Made by a program: the position numbers and the translations under genes
Assembly (NCBI RefSeq): GCF_003086295.3
Contig: NC_092050.1
Span: 143,685,699-143,749,698 of the forward strand
Direction of reading: 5' to 3'
DNA length: 64,000 bases
Origin: Arachis hypogaea
Lineage: Eukaryota; Streptophyta; Magnoliopsida; Fabales; Fabaceae
Part shown: positions 11,159-23,924 of the stretch, one piece after another
How the letters are laid out: the number at the start of each line of letters is the position of its first letter
Position numbering within the stretch: position 1 is the stretch's first letter
Notes under the pieces: model-generated
Databases searched by the model: none
What the model was told of the DNA's origin: nothing
Seen by the model: the letters and a program-made list of their open reading frames with translations, nothing else

Positions 11159-11906
11159 GGTTTATTAGTTTTTTGGTCGAACCACCGGTCCAATTCAGTT
11201 TTCATAACTATGGATGTGGTAGAAGGTTTTAACAGTGGGGAAGAGGGAGGAGGTCTGGAGGAGGAGTCTAGGTAGGAGGGCAAGGGTTGGGTGCGACGGT
11301 GGTTGGACTCTGTATTTTGGTTCGAATGACAATTTTAAAATTACATTGAACTTTAAAGATGATTTTATATGTAAAATAGTGTTGAGGGAAAAAAAATTTC
11401 GACCTATATTTTAAAGGCTAAAATCCTACTTAACTCTTATTTATTCGAATCACAAAGAAGTTTTTCACAATTCAAAAATATATATTTTGAATAATTGGTT
11501 TAAATAATTTCTGATATGTCAACAAGTTAGGATTTTGGTTTGCTAGTTTTTTAGTCAAACCGACCGATTTGGTTCAATTTTTATAACTATGAATGTGGTA
11601 GAGGGTTTTAACAGTGGGAAAGAGGGAGGAGGTCTGGAGGAGGAGTCCAGATAGGAGGGAAAGGGTTGGGTGCGACAGTGGTTGGACTCTGTATTTTAGT
11701 TCGAATGACAATTTTAAAATTACATTGAACTTTAAAGACAATTTTATATGTAAAATAGTGTTAGGGCGAAAAATTTTCGACCTATATTTTAAAGGCTAAA
11801 ATCCTACTTAACTCTTATTTATACGAATCACAAAATAGTTTTTCACAATTCAAAAATATATATTTTGAATAATTAGTTTAAATAATTTTTTATACATCAA
11901 CGAGTT
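11159..11906. repeat. Tandem duplication, 378-bp period
   Basis: Copy 1 (11159-11529) and copy 2 (11537-11906) share a long run of near-identity. Both contain TAACAGTGGG(G/A)AAGAGGGAGG, then a GGTTGGGTGCGAC phrase, then TTTAAAGGCTAAAATCCTAC and ATATATTTTGAATAATT. Matching points are 378 bases apart. Both copies begin with a run of AACC/GGTT phrases. No protein frame is conserved, so this is a non-coding duplication. Confidence 0.85.
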
Positions 11907-12109
11907 ATTGTTTACAAAGATCATTTGGATCAATTACTTGAACGATTGAAAATCAATTAGATCAACATTAAAATAGGTAGAGATCAGTTAGCGACTTTCA
12001 AATTGTGAAAGATGACTTTGTTTTTTAGACAAATAATCAAAAACCGAAAAAAAAATATTTACTCATTTTATTTTGATAATAAAATTATTTGTTTTCGTGA
12101 TAAACGAAG

Positions 12110-12310
12110 GAAATTTTTTATTTTAATAAATAAATTAATTATAATAATTATTGAAATAAATATTATAAAATATTATTACCGAAATAAATATCTCTCTCTT
12201 ATCTCGTTTATACTGTAATTTTGTACGTATCTTGTTTACAGTATAAACGAAATAAGATACGTGGACGTGACACGTGTATATCTCGTTTACAGTGTAAACG
12301 AGATACGATG
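12110..12310 (+). repeat. MULE left terminal inverted repeat
   Basis: The repeat pairs with 13870-14022. It contains several palindromic TCTCGTTTACAGTGTAAACG motifs (about 12201-12306). A TATA-like CTATAAAAAAG at 12329-12339 lies just inside and would drive the transposase gene. Confidence 0.75.
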
Positions 12311-12415
12311 GGATAAATTTTCAGCAGCTATAAAAAAGATGTGTAATCCTTGGCATTCTCCACACAAATTTCATATCTCTTTCTGTCCCGTTTTTCTCAC
12401 AAAAACAAGGCAACA

Positions 12416-13895
12416 ATGGTCAGAAACAGCGTGTACATAGTTGTGTGTGTTTACCCCAATTGTTGTATGAAAAATAGCGACAACGGAGTGATATTTGAGT
12501 GTAACAATTCGATACTGTTGTCGACTCAGCGTGTAAGTACGTTGTCAGAGTTGAAGAGTTTGATATTGAGCAACTTCGGTTGTACAGAGACGAGGGAGGT
12601 CAGAAGGGTGGGGTATAGGTTGCTGGCACTCATGGGTAATGGAATTTTCCGGTTTCGACTATTTCGGCTTCTAGGGATGAGCATGTGCGACTCATGTTCG
12701 ACATCCATGGGAGAATTATGGCGGAACAAGTGATGGAGCTTTCCGCCGAGGTTGGAGATGTTGGTCATGGTAGTTCTGTACACTCGACCTATGTACAAGA
12801 CGACCGACCTCTCGCACCACCACCCATTCATGTTGCCATTTTAGTGTTGAGACTTTCAAGCATTGCAAGCCATTTGTTTCCGTCAATGGCACGCATCTGT
12901 ATGGCAGATACGGTGGAGTATTGCTTATTGCGGTGGCACAAGACAGCAACAACAATATGCTGCCTATTGCTTTTGCCATTGTTGAGTCCGAGAGTACCGA
13001 GTCATGGTCGTTCTTCCTTACTAATCTGAGACGCCATCTCACCCCACAAGACGGCCTACTGGTTATCTCTGATAGATTGCAGGCCATCAAGGCCGCGCTC
13101 AGTGCTGATGACAGTGGTTGGCATCTCCCTAGAGCGTTCCATGCTTACTGTATCAGACACATGGCGGCGAACTTCATGACTCGTTTTAAGTCAGTCGAGG
13201 GCAAGAGATATCTTATAAACACTGCTTACAGTCCAAGCAAGGATGGGTATGAGTGGTACATGGATGCCTTGAGAGGAGTTTCTTCGGCAGGCAGACTGGG
13301 CTGGTCATTTCAACAAAGAGATTTGGCTGCAACATTGCGACAGTGGGAGGGGGTTTGGTCATATGACGACAAATTTGTCAGAGTGCATCAATGCAGTTCT
13401 CAAGTGAACACGGTACTTGCCGATTTCTGCCATCGTGCGCATCACGTACGAAAAGTTGCAGAAGTTATTCGTAACAAAGGGCAGGGAGGCACAGTCACAA
13501 TTGGCGGCTGGAAACCGCTTCTCCCAGAGGCTGATGGCAGCCATTGAGAAGAACAGAGAAGGCATCTCAAAGTTGCATTTCACTCATTGTCATAAGCGGG
13601 CCTCTGTGTTTGTCGTGGAGGAATTAGAGCCATTCGAAAGTTGGTTGCAAGGTTCCTTCCGCGTTCGGCTATCAGCGGATACATGTGACTGTGGACTATT
13701 CCAGTCTCTCCATTATCCGTGCTTCCATGCACTTGCCGGGTGTGCCGCCGCTAGCATTGAGTGGCCCCGTATGTACATCCAATTTACAGACATGAAGCAA
13801 TGTTCAAGGTTTATGAGATAGAGTTTCCACCGACAAAGACTGTGAATGACATCTATTTAAAGACGTCTCCCAGCTATATCTGGTTTACAGTGTAA
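12416..13895 (+). pseudogene. MULE transposase (MuDR/MURA type), deleted and frameshifted
   Basis: The start ATG at 12416 opens a MULE-typical N-terminus (SVYIVV, FECNN, STLSELKSLILSNFG). Frameshifts follow, then the phrase DDRPLAPPPIHVA at about 12800-12838. The text then jumps directly to the catalytic domain (KPFVSVNGTHLYGRYGGVLL, LIAVAQD, LPIAFAIVESE, SWSFFLTNLRRH, LVISDR, HAYCIRHMAANF). This skips the acidic linker and zinc-binding MuDR domain found in relatives, so an internal deletion is inferred. A further frameshift lies near 13300-13440. A SWIM zinc finger (CDCG...PCFH) is intact at about 13685-13732. The MULE transposase domain (PF10551) normally cuts element ends. This copy cannot make a full protein. 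Confidence 0.85.
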
Positions 13896-14022
13896 ACAAG
13901 TGTGTCTTATCTCGTTTACAGTATAAACGAGATAAGAGAGGAGAATTTATTTCAGTAAATATTTTTTAAAATATTTATTTCAGTAATTATCATATTTATT
14001 TTATTTATTAAAATAAAAAATC
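13870..14022 (-). repeat. MULE right terminal inverted repeat
   Basis: This is the inverted partner of 12110-12310. The stretch reading CGTTTACAGTATAAACGAGA (13914-13933) is followed by AGAGAGGAGAATTTATTTC, the complement of the left arm. The decayed transposase frame runs into it. Confidence 0.75.
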
Positions 14023-15523
14023 TTAAAAGAAGATACTTATTTTGTCCTTTTTTCTTAAAAATAATAAAAAAAAATATACAAGGCCATGTCCATGAGTTTG
14101 ACAAGGTTTTTTTCATATATATTGGGCTCAGAAAGTTAATCCAACCAAAATTTGAGGAGTTTGGTGTTTTGATCCCAGTCGGTTGAGCACTTGAGCTTGA
14201 GCCTATTTGGCCACTCTTGCTAAAACGTAATTATATTCATCCTTCGAGAATAATGAAAACCAATTAGTTTGGATTTTAGATTATGTTATGTTGGTGGTTT
14301 TAGCGATAACGAAGGTAATAAGAGATGAGAGTGCATATATCCGATAGATAAAGTTTGAATTAAAGATAATTTCAACGAATTTAAATGATAGGAGCAAAAT
14401 TAATTAAACGTTAAAAATAATTTTAAAATTTTTAATTAAATATAGGTCATACTTGGCGTATCCCGAGCTCCTTTATCAGTTCCATCCATTGTCATTAGGT
14501 TGCCATTTAAAATTTTTGGGCCTAAGGGAATAAACCCAAAAAAGTTGGCTACATGGCCATGTTGGGTTCTAATATAATTTGGCCTAAGCAACTGAAAATT
14601 AGTTAAGATGACCCATCAATATATTTTTTAAGATTCTGTATTCAGATTTGAATTTGTAGATAAAAACTTTTAAAAATGTTAGATGTATGAATATGTAGTG
14701 TGAATGAATTTGTAATCTAATATCTAAAATTGAGAGGTGTCTAATTCATCTATGATCTATCCATTAACACACAAACTCACAAATATATATACACACACTT
14801 GAGGTTTAGGTCGTTTTGGTTTTAAATTTTTTGTTTTCTTACCGCGACGGATTAGTCCTTGATTCGGGTTAGGGGATACCATGGAAAACCAAAAAAAAAA
14901 AAAAAAAAAACCGACATGCTTTGAGGATCGTTAATCAGCAGTTCAGCGCTATGTTAGTATGTTGATGAGGATCATTCCATCGACATACAATGACTTAGAG
15001 TAATAAATACTTAGGGTGTGTTACCGAAAGATTGAAAAGAGAAGAGTTTGGAAGGAAGAAATGGAAAAGAAAGGAAGTGTTTAAATTTTTTTTTTAATTT
15101 TCTGTGGTTAAAATGGGTAAGGACTAAGGAAGAGAGATTTAAAAGACTTCTTGTTATATATTTTTATAATTTTATTTCTTGTAATAATAATATATTAGAT
15201 TTACCATTGTTGTAAGTTGTAACACGACTACACAAGTAATTAAAAATAAAATAATAAATTTATTTAAAATTAATAAAAATTCCGAAAAAAAAAAAAGATA
15301 TTAGGAATAAATAATATGACCAGTTGACCACATTCAATCCATCGTATGTTAAATAATTTATTTTTATAATATATATTATACAATTAAAAAATTAAAACAA
15401 TAAGATTCTTGATTAAATTTAAAATTTTATTATTATGATGAGATAATATTAAGAGATAATTTTTTATAATTTTTTTAAATTATTCTTAGTTATAAAATTA
15501 TTAAAAAGAGACATTAATAATTT

Positions 15524-15558
<35 letters not shown>

Positions 15559-18500
15559 CACATATATATGATCATTGAATTGACACATTTTAAAAATTTT
15601 TAATAGTTATAATTATTATTTATTTGTTAATATAATATTTTCAATATGAATATAGTACTGGAGTTTTCTTTGACTTGTAACCATTGTGATAATTAACAAC
15701 ATATTCATTATAATGTGATTCTGAATATTTAATACCTTAAGTTGAATGAATATTAGGTATAATTTAAATACTTGTAAAATTAGTAATTAGTCAACAATAA
15801 GAAATTCTTCAATTCTCAATAAAGAGTTTAGGTTCTATAATTATAAGGATTAAGTACGATTTTGATCCTTAAAATATAGGTCGAAAATTTTTTTTATCCT
15901 TAATTTTTTGTTGCATATAAAATTGTCTCTAAGATTTATCTTAATTTTAAAATCGTCATATTTATCAATATTTTAATTTTTATTACTAAATTACCTCTAA
16001 TTAAAAATTATAAAATAAAAAAAAACAAATGAAAAGGGGAAAGGAAAGGAAATCACGCATGGGGTAGGGAGAGAGAAGAAAGGGAAAGGGAAGGTGGGGA
16101 GAAGAGAAGCTTTGTCATTCTGCTCATCCTCCTTTTCGCCGGTCGTCGCTAAAGGATCAAAGAAATGAAGAAATTAAACTTTTAGGTTATTTATAATTCA
16201 TTATAATAACAACAACTTAGAGTTTGACTATTATTAAACCATGTTCTAAAAGTTAACTAAGAATAAAAAAGATAAAATGAATTATACTTTATTTTTTTTA
16301 GTTTCTTAATAAAAATATCCCTAATATTTAGTTATATTTAATTTTGTTCTTAATGTTTTTTTATTTGTGTTAAAATTATATCTGGACATTAACTTCATGT
16401 AAAATATTAGGGACAAAATAAAAAATTTTTAAGGATAGTTTTGTCAAAATAAAAAAACGTTAAAGATAAAATTGAATAAATAAAAAATGTTAGAGACAAA
16501 ATTAAATGAAATTAAATGTTAGAGTAATTTTAAAAAAATTACAAATATTAATGACAGAAAATATATTTTACTTATAAAAATATATTACTTCTATGCTATC
16601 AGGTTATTGTTGTTACTTGTTAGATGCCAATCTTAATTAATAAATTTATTTGTTAATAACTAATTTACTAATTCCTTAGTTTTGAATCTTTGTTAAATAA
16701 TTATTTAATTATTATTTTAATTTAATCAAATAAAAATTATATTAATTCAAAATAAATATTATTATATTTTTTATTAGTATTAAGAATATAATAATAATAA
16801 TATGATAATTAAAAATATTAAATAAAAATTTAAAATAATTAGTTTTTTATTCTTAAATTTAAATTTTAAATTTTGATAAAATTCTAATTGATACTATTTT
16901 AAATTAAATTGTAATTTAATTTATAAAAATTCAATTTAAAATAAGATAAGATTTAAGTTTAAAATAAGATAAAATTTACATTTAAAATAAGATTTAAATT
17001 TAAAATCAATAACAATCTCATATATATATATATATATAAAAGTACAATTTTATTCCCTAACCTCCACCTACACAAATATATGTAAGTTTGTTTTTAGAAG
17101 AAAAAATTTTTGATATGTGAGTAATTGCAACTGATTTCAAAAAATCTATTGATTAAAGAGTTGATAGCAAAAATCAATTTTGGTGTAGATTTGCATAAAG
17201 CATTCCTATCATCAAAGAAGAAAATCTTTACTGAAGCATATTCAGGTATTTGTATCTTACCAAAACCCTCATCTTCCGAATAATAAAGCTCGGAAATAGA
17301 ATTTAACTCTCTGGGGTCTTTCTCTTTCCTCCAAAATCTTTCAAAACACAACTCGTATTCAAATTTTGGAGAAATTAAGAAATCAAAAGAAAAGGTTTTG
17401 GAGGGGAAGAAGGAGAAGTGAAGGAAGGGGATTTGAGATTTTTAAACCCTCTTGTTCACTAATTTAAAGTAAATATGAAACAAGAGCTTGAAGAGTTTAT
17501 AATATATTTTTACAATTTTGTCATATACTAAAATATTATGATTTAAAAGTAAACATGAATATTATGATTTAGAAGTAAACACTAATTTGACAACAACCAT
17601 GCTAGAATTCCTCCTTAGCTTTTATCTTATGCCATTGAGGAACTCTTCAAAGTATTCCACCCTGATCTGAAATCAAGCTATTGTTAATTAGGAATGAAAG
17701 CATATAACAAAAGGGACTTAACACAACTCTAAGATTCTTAGTTCCTTTAAATTGTTTTATTAAATTGGCTAATGCATCATAAACATTCCATACCATGCAT
17801 TCACTTCAAAAACACAAGATTATTTTACTGTTTGCCAATGCTGAATTCATCTTCAGCATACTGATGGAGCATGTACTGTATTACTCCACTAATTTTAAAA
17901 TATTTATTTGAATTTTTTAAAAAAAAATAAATGTTTCAAAATAATTTCCATTTTTATATTAGGATGACGTTAATTGATTTTAGTAACATTCTTGATTTAA
18001 CTGTGATAATTGGATAAGCATTAATCATATGCGTTCATTCAGTTAAAGATTTTGTCTATTTATACTATTTTAAGTATTACTAAATTTCGTTTGTTTTTTG
18101 TTTAGTACATGTATTTTTTGCTTTGGTTAATTATTTTGAAGCTGAAAGAGTAATGGTCAATCTTTGGAGTAAAGAATGTTTGGATCTAAAGAATCAATAA
18201 TGAAATCTCATGTTGGAAAAATAGATTAAATAGTGAATATGATATAAAGAATAGTTAATATGTTTTCTTTTAAGTTTTGAGTCAAAATGTGTTATATATA
18301 TTCAACTTGCTTATATAATTTTTAATTTCTCAATTAATTTATCTGTTGATCCATGTGTTCATTATTATACGCATTGACTTAAGATTTAAAAGTGAATTCA
18401 AACATGAACTCTTCAAAGTTTAAACCATCTTACCACATCTCTTCAAATATAGATAAATAAGGATTAGGACTTAGGAGCACTACTTCTACAAAATGATAGA

Positions 18501-20005
18501 ATTTGCATTCCACAAACATTTTTTCTCTTTTGTATAAAATTAAACTAGAACATCTAAAACAACAGAAAAATAAACAGAACTAAAGTCTAAAACTAAAATC
18601 AAACACCCAAACCATTAAATACAAGCCAGGACCTAGAGTTAAATATTATATTAATCAATCATCATGGAATAAGAGAATCAACTCTAAAATCTAAATAATA
18701 ATGCAATACTTGAATAAACTAAAATATTAATAATGCTATTGAGAAGCCTTGTTTTGTGTTGATCATGTTACTCTCACCTATAGTTGCTCTCTTGGGTTGT
18801 GTTCATCTTAAGCAGCACCCTCATGTGTGTGAGGGGGATGCCAACTCAGAAAGGACAAAAAGTCAAGAACTCCCATAACAAGTTGTAAATTAGCAATGCA
18901 TGCACAAGTACCAATATACCAGCCATGTGCATGTGCTTACTTCAATTCCATTGCAAGAGGATATATATAGAGGGCCATTATGTAGAGACAAATCTTCCAT
19001 TCATGAGAGATTAATAGAAACCATTAAAGTTAAACTAGTTAATTAATACTAAATTGAAACTCTAAACTGTTAGACAAAATTGTTAACCTTTAAAAAAAAA
19101 TATTCCTGTATAAAATTAATAGTTAACTCACTTTCCAATGAAATAGGTTTGTTTATGTAAAGTTTTGTTTGTCCTAAATTCATTCACTGAAAGATCATAC
19201 TATATTACACTAGTTTCACTTGTCACTTCAGTCTTTATTTTTTCTTTCTTTTTGTGCAGATTTATTGTTTTAACTTGTAAGAGTTGTGAGAAAATAACGA
19301 AAGCTTACCAGCAAAGTTGGCATCAAACTAGACAAATTAAAAGTATTAAGATCAGATGCAAACTCTGAAATACATTTTAGGTAAAATTCAAATAAATTTC
19401 GTCTCTTCTGCATACTCAACTGACCATATCACCTGCACATGATACATTAAATAATGTCATATTTTTAATTTAATATTCTAGTTGACTCAAGATAACAAAG
19501 ACCATAACGGCATTAACAAGGAATGCTACAGCAACTTTGCAAATTGCAATCATCCAATAGTAATTTAAAGTGCTAACTTTTTTTCCCATCTGGAAGGTGG
19601 TGTGCTTTAAACATTTTTGTGTGAATTACTGACATCACATATTAAGCACACAAAATTACTAACCTATACTCTCTCATTTGGGCCACACAATACATCAGTT
19701 ACCCTCACCTAAAGAATCTAAGAATTGAGAATGAAATAGAAGTATCCTAGGCAAATTCCCAAATACATGGGAAAGCTTGAATGAAGTGATTCTATGCCAC
19801 TTTACTTTGAATCTTTACCTTTTATTTTATTATTATTATTTTAAATTTTATAACTTTTTGATCCTTGAAACTTCTGATTGAATACTTTGATAAAAAGCTG
19901 GAATGGTACTAAACACAGCTATAAACCAAGTTGTATAACAGACTGTGCCTCTATTTGCTGATAAGGCATCTTTTTTTTTTTTCCTGCTTTTTTTCACTCA
20001 TAAAA
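14023..20005. other. AT-rich intergenic spacer
   Basis: I see no supported gene in these 6 kb. Contents I can name are a poly-A run at about 14891-14910, (TA)n at about 15526-15555 and 17018-17037, and purine-rich GGAAAGG text at 16035-16110. Phrases of the common legume dispersed-repeat type (GATTTTGATCCTTAAAATAT, AAAATTGTCTCTAAG) also occur near 15855-15950 and 16310-16500. A minus-strand open frame at 17351-17094 (ERFWRKEKDPRELNSISE...) has protein-like composition and a GGTAAGA splice-donor-like site, but I do not recognise it and give it no function. Confidence 0.5.
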
Positions 20006-20014
20006 TATATAAAG
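20006..20014 (+). promoter_or_regulatory. Probable TATA box of the PB1 gene
   Basis: TATATAAAG lies 173 bases before the ATG and is followed by a pyrimidine-rich leader (CCTCTCCTCTGTTTCTCC) typical of plant 5' UTRs. The transcription start is not known. Confidence 0.4.
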
Positions 20015-20186
20015 TCATAATACAATAAAAACGAATAAATCCCACTTTGGATCAAATCAAACCTGTAAAGAATATTTGTATATAACCATCCACTAACTTT
20101 GCTACCTCTCCTCTGTTTCTCCCCTGTTTTCACTCTGTTTCAAAACAGAGCAAAGACACAAGGCACTACCATCACCACCATTAAGA

Positions 20187-22668
20187 ATGGATCCACCACC
20201 AACACAGCCACCAGCAATGCCACCACATCCATCCACCATGGCTCCCACCACTGTCATGGCTGCCACTGCCACATCAATTCAAACAAACAACCCCGACTCG
20301 GTTGAATCCTCGCCGCGCTGTCGTATCGGTGAAACATGGAATGATGAGCTTATTGTGCCGGTCCCAGGCGCCAAGCTCCGCCTCATGTGCAGCTACGGTG
20401 GCCACATCATGCCACGCCCCCATGATAAGTCCCTCAGTTACATAGGTGGTGACACTAGAATCGTGGTGGTGGATCGCAATTCAACCCTAAAGGACCTCTG
20501 TTTGCGCCTTTCCCGCACTTTACTCAATGGAAGACCCTTCACACTCAAGTACCAGTTACCAAACGAGGACCTTGACAACCTCATCTCTGTCACCACTGAT
20601 GAAGACCTTGACAACATGATCGAAGAGTATGATCGTGTGGCTGCAGCATCAGCATCTACCCTGAAGCCTTCACCTTCAAGACTCAGGGTGTTCCTGTTCT
20701 TCTCCAAGCCAGAGACCACTGTTTCAATGGGATCCCTCCTTGATGATGCGAAATCTGAGACATGGTTCGTGGATGCGCTCAACAACTCGGGGATGCTCAC
20801 AAGGGGTGTGTCAGATTCCGCAGCAGGAGAAACCATTGTAAACCTTGATGGTGTTGGCCCTGCTGTTTCAGCTAGTGGTTCAAGCAACAACTTGGAGGCT
20901 CAGGCTGCGGCAGTGGCAGAGTCTTTGGTTCTGGCTGATAATATCACTGGCAACAATAACAACAACAACAACAACAAGGTGAAGAATTTGCAGGATGTTG
21001 CAGCTGTGAATTCACTACCTGGCTCACCTTCATCAGCTTCTTCTCCTTCAATGGCTAATCTCCCACCCATCCGGGTTCGTGTCGATGACAATGGTGCTAG
21101 TAGGCTTCAGCAGGAGCAAAGGGTTGGGGTGATGGAGGAGCAGTTAGCACAGATGACAATTGGCGCAAGTGGTGTGAGGCGAGATGAAGGGTTTGTTGTT
21201 GTTCCCTCTACTGTGGCTATGCCTGCTGCAGTGCCTGCAACTATGAGTTTGGCTGCAGCAGCAATGGTTACTAGCAATAGTAGTGATATCATGAATAGGC
21301 TTATTATCTCTGAGGATGAGAGATCAGATCCTGGTGTTCCTCTTGGGTTTGGGAAGCCTCCTTTACCATTGCAACTTGTGCAACCAAGGACTGGTGGTGG
21401 TGTGAGTTTACCTTCTCCAGATTCAGTTGCAAGGTATCTACTATTCATGTCTGTTGGTAACTAATTTTTGCCAAGTAAGCCACCAATTTAGTCTTCGGAT
21501 GTTTGAAATGCCAACAATTTAGCCCCCAGAAGAAAAGAAACTTAAGATTTTTAAATTCTCTGGGCATAAATTGTCAACAAACCAATCTTCAGGAGACTAA
21601 TTTTTTTTTCTTGATCTCTATATGATATCTGTTTCTGGCTTCTTTCTTTTTTATCCTTAAACTCTTTCTTCTGTTGAATCATATCAAACTCATAAGAATC
21701 AATTTAGGTGATGACAATTAGTTTATTGAAATTAACTGTTATTGGTTAACATTTTCAGTGACAGTAGTAGCATTGCATCAACAAATTCTTTCTCGAAGAA
21801 TGTGTACTATCAAGAACAAGTCCAACCTTCACATGTAGATAACAAAGCTCCTACTATAAGCAATGCCAAGATTGAAATTAGAGAACAAATTCAGGATCCA
21901 AATTACACGTTACCTCCACAATTGGATCAAAACCAGCAACTCCACCAGCAATTTGTGCAAGCAAGCAGCCCCTACATTCACCACCCTGCAGCCGCCACCA
22001 ATACAGTGCCAGTGTCATCTTACTACCCAGTTTACGCACCGCCGCCACCGCTGCCATCACAGCCAACACTTCACCAACATCCAATTCCCCAAACTCAACA
22101 ACAGCAACAGTATCAACCAGTTTATGTTATGCCTGTTGGACACACACAACAACCATACAATGTAACATTGCAACACAACATTGCTGATCCTAACATGGTA
22201 GCATCAGGTAGACAACTAGTACCCCAGAGTATTGCTGCTCCTGCAGTGTCAACAACAGCATACAAAGATGGCACATTACCAATTTACCCTCCTAGGCCAA
22301 ATACCCAACCACAAACTACTCAGGCATTTATTCAAATACCTTCTAGTCACTTTCAGCAACAACCACAGTATGTGGGTTTGACCCAAGTTCAGCACCATCA
22401 ACAACCACCACCACCACAGCACATTGCTGTGGTTCCATCTGGTAGTGGTGGAGGTGGTGGTGCTAATTACGGCTATGAATATGGTGGTGGCACTGTGCAA
22501 GATCAAGCTGCATACTACACACAACAGCAACAAGCTACTACAGCTCCATTGACTTCTCAGTACCAATCCATGACTCCGGCGGCGGCAGCGGCGGCGCTAT
22601 CGGATGCTTCGAAGCCATTCCCCAATGAAAATCTTCAGCAGCCAAACAGAGCTTCACAACCCGTATAG
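20187..22668 (+). CDS. PB1 (octicosapeptide/Phox/Bem1p) domain protein, two exons
   Basis: Exon 1 runs 20187-21433 and exon 2 21759-22668. The intron 21434-21758 begins GTATCT and ends TTTTCAG, and splicing keeps the frame (SVA-S-DSSSIAS), giving 718 residues. A Pro-rich N-terminus precedes a PB1 domain at about residues 62-150. It has the basic-lysine start (AKLRLMCSYGGHIMPRP) and an acidic OPCA-type end (NEDLDNLISVTTDEDLDNMI), so it could pair with other PB1 domains at either face. The SMGSLLDDAKSETWFVDALN segment after it is typical of the plant family that includes At2g01190. The rest is low-complexity: an Asn run, Ser/Pro-rich, then a Gln/Pro-rich half in exon 2 with His-Gln runs and a Gly patch. 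No enzyme or DNA-binding domain is seen; a scaffold role is inference. It is the only intact host-type gene in the window. Confidence 0.92.
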
Positions 22669-23924
22669 AGAAAAATGAACCATTTCTGAGGGAAGCTTTT
22701 TGAGGGGGTTAATTTGGTCTTTTTGCTTTCATTTATTAATGATGAATGTATGGATGTTTCTTTTCTTGAGGGAAAAGAGAATAAGTACCACATAATCGTC
22801 TCTTTCTATTTTTAGGGTGTAAGGTGAAAATTGGATGAAATTTTTTATAATGAATTTCATATGTAGTGTTTACTCATGAACATGATATTTATTTGTGAAA
22901 ATTTTCATCCCTTTTTTTTACCTTTCAATCAAAAAAACCCTTGACCTTATATAATGTAACATTTAAGATTATATACTATATTGCAAAATTAGCTTTAATT
23001 GTTATCTCGGATATTTAATTACTTGAATAAGGCAGCTAAGTCACTTGACAGTCAAGTTTATTTTTGTCTACTTCTGATTAAACAAGAGAATCACTAGATT
23101 TGGTTATTTCATTTCCAAAGCTTTTATGGATCTACCATAAACTGAAGTTTTTCGAGGTGTATGTTTATGTTCAATTAGCACGTGTTTATGTTCACGGCGA
23201 CGGCATAATATATTGTACACTACTATTTACCGAAATGTTAATGCTAGAGGGGAAAAAGTAGAGAAAAAATTATGAATGGTCCTTTGACAATTATTTGACC
23301 ATTATTTTAAAAGATAATGAGATTCTCAGGTTTTAATAAAAAAATTACTTTTTTGGTTTTTTTGTTATTTTGTGAGGTTGGTTAGTTTATCGACCTATCA
23401 ATATTTTTTTTGGTATTAATAGAATAAACCTACATAGTATATTAAACGGTTGATTTATCTATTAAGAACTAATTAGAATTTATAATTTTTTTTTGTTGGG
23501 AGTCTGGTTATCTTTAGGAATAATTATTAGGTCCGTTCAGTTTTTTTATTTTTTTTTATTATCTTATCAAATACATTGGTTAAATTTATTATGTAAAATT
23601 GAGAAATATTAGCAAATTTTAAATTATTTTTATTTATAAAAATTAATGAATGATATATTAGTAATTAATGTGTCACATAAGCATGTTCTAGAGAGAGATC
23701 ATCGACAGATGAACTAACTAATTTTACAAAGTTAAATATCAAAGGTCAAGAAAAATATTTTTTTATTGAAAATCTTGTGCTCTTTCGAAAAAATTATTAA
23801 GGACAGGTACGGATATTCATCCAAAAAATAATTATTTTTTTATTTTTAAAATATTATTGTTATTGAAATGTATATAAATTGTTGATGTATACAGTTATCG
23901 GTATTATATTCGTATTGTTCATAA
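22669..23924. other. 3' UTR of the PB1 gene and AT-rich spacer
   Basis: The first 200 bases look like a 3' UTR (TTTTTTATAATGAATTTC near 22840). After that I see only AT-rich spacer up to the copia LTR at 23925. A TGCTAGAGGGG phrase near 23241 resembles the start of common legume MITEs, but no partner end was found. Confidence 0.5.

Larger units (their letters stand above)
12110..14022 (+). mobile_element. Mutator-like element (MULE), internally deleted
   Basis: Terminal inverted repeats of at least 100 bp flank a decayed MULE transposase. The left arm (from about 12110) and the complement of the right arm (to about 14022) share TTTTTTATTTTAATAAATAA, GAAATAAAT blocks and CTCTCTTATCTCGTTTATAC. 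Inside each TIR is the palindrome TCTCGTTTACAGT-GTAAACGAGA in several variants (12190-12310 and 13878-13935). At about 1.9 kb it is shorter than autonomous MULEs because the N-terminal DNA-binding part of the transposase is missing. I could not settle the 9-bp target duplication by eye. Confidence 0.8.

Noticed and set aside
17094..17351. 85-residue minus-strand open frame with protein-like composition
   Set aside because: No family recognised, isolated in AT-rich spacer, no clear exon partners; noted in the spacer entry only.
20438..21448. Three minus-strand open frames over the PB1 gene
   Set aside because: They are antiparallel shadows of exon 1, whose own frame contains the conserved PB1 domain.
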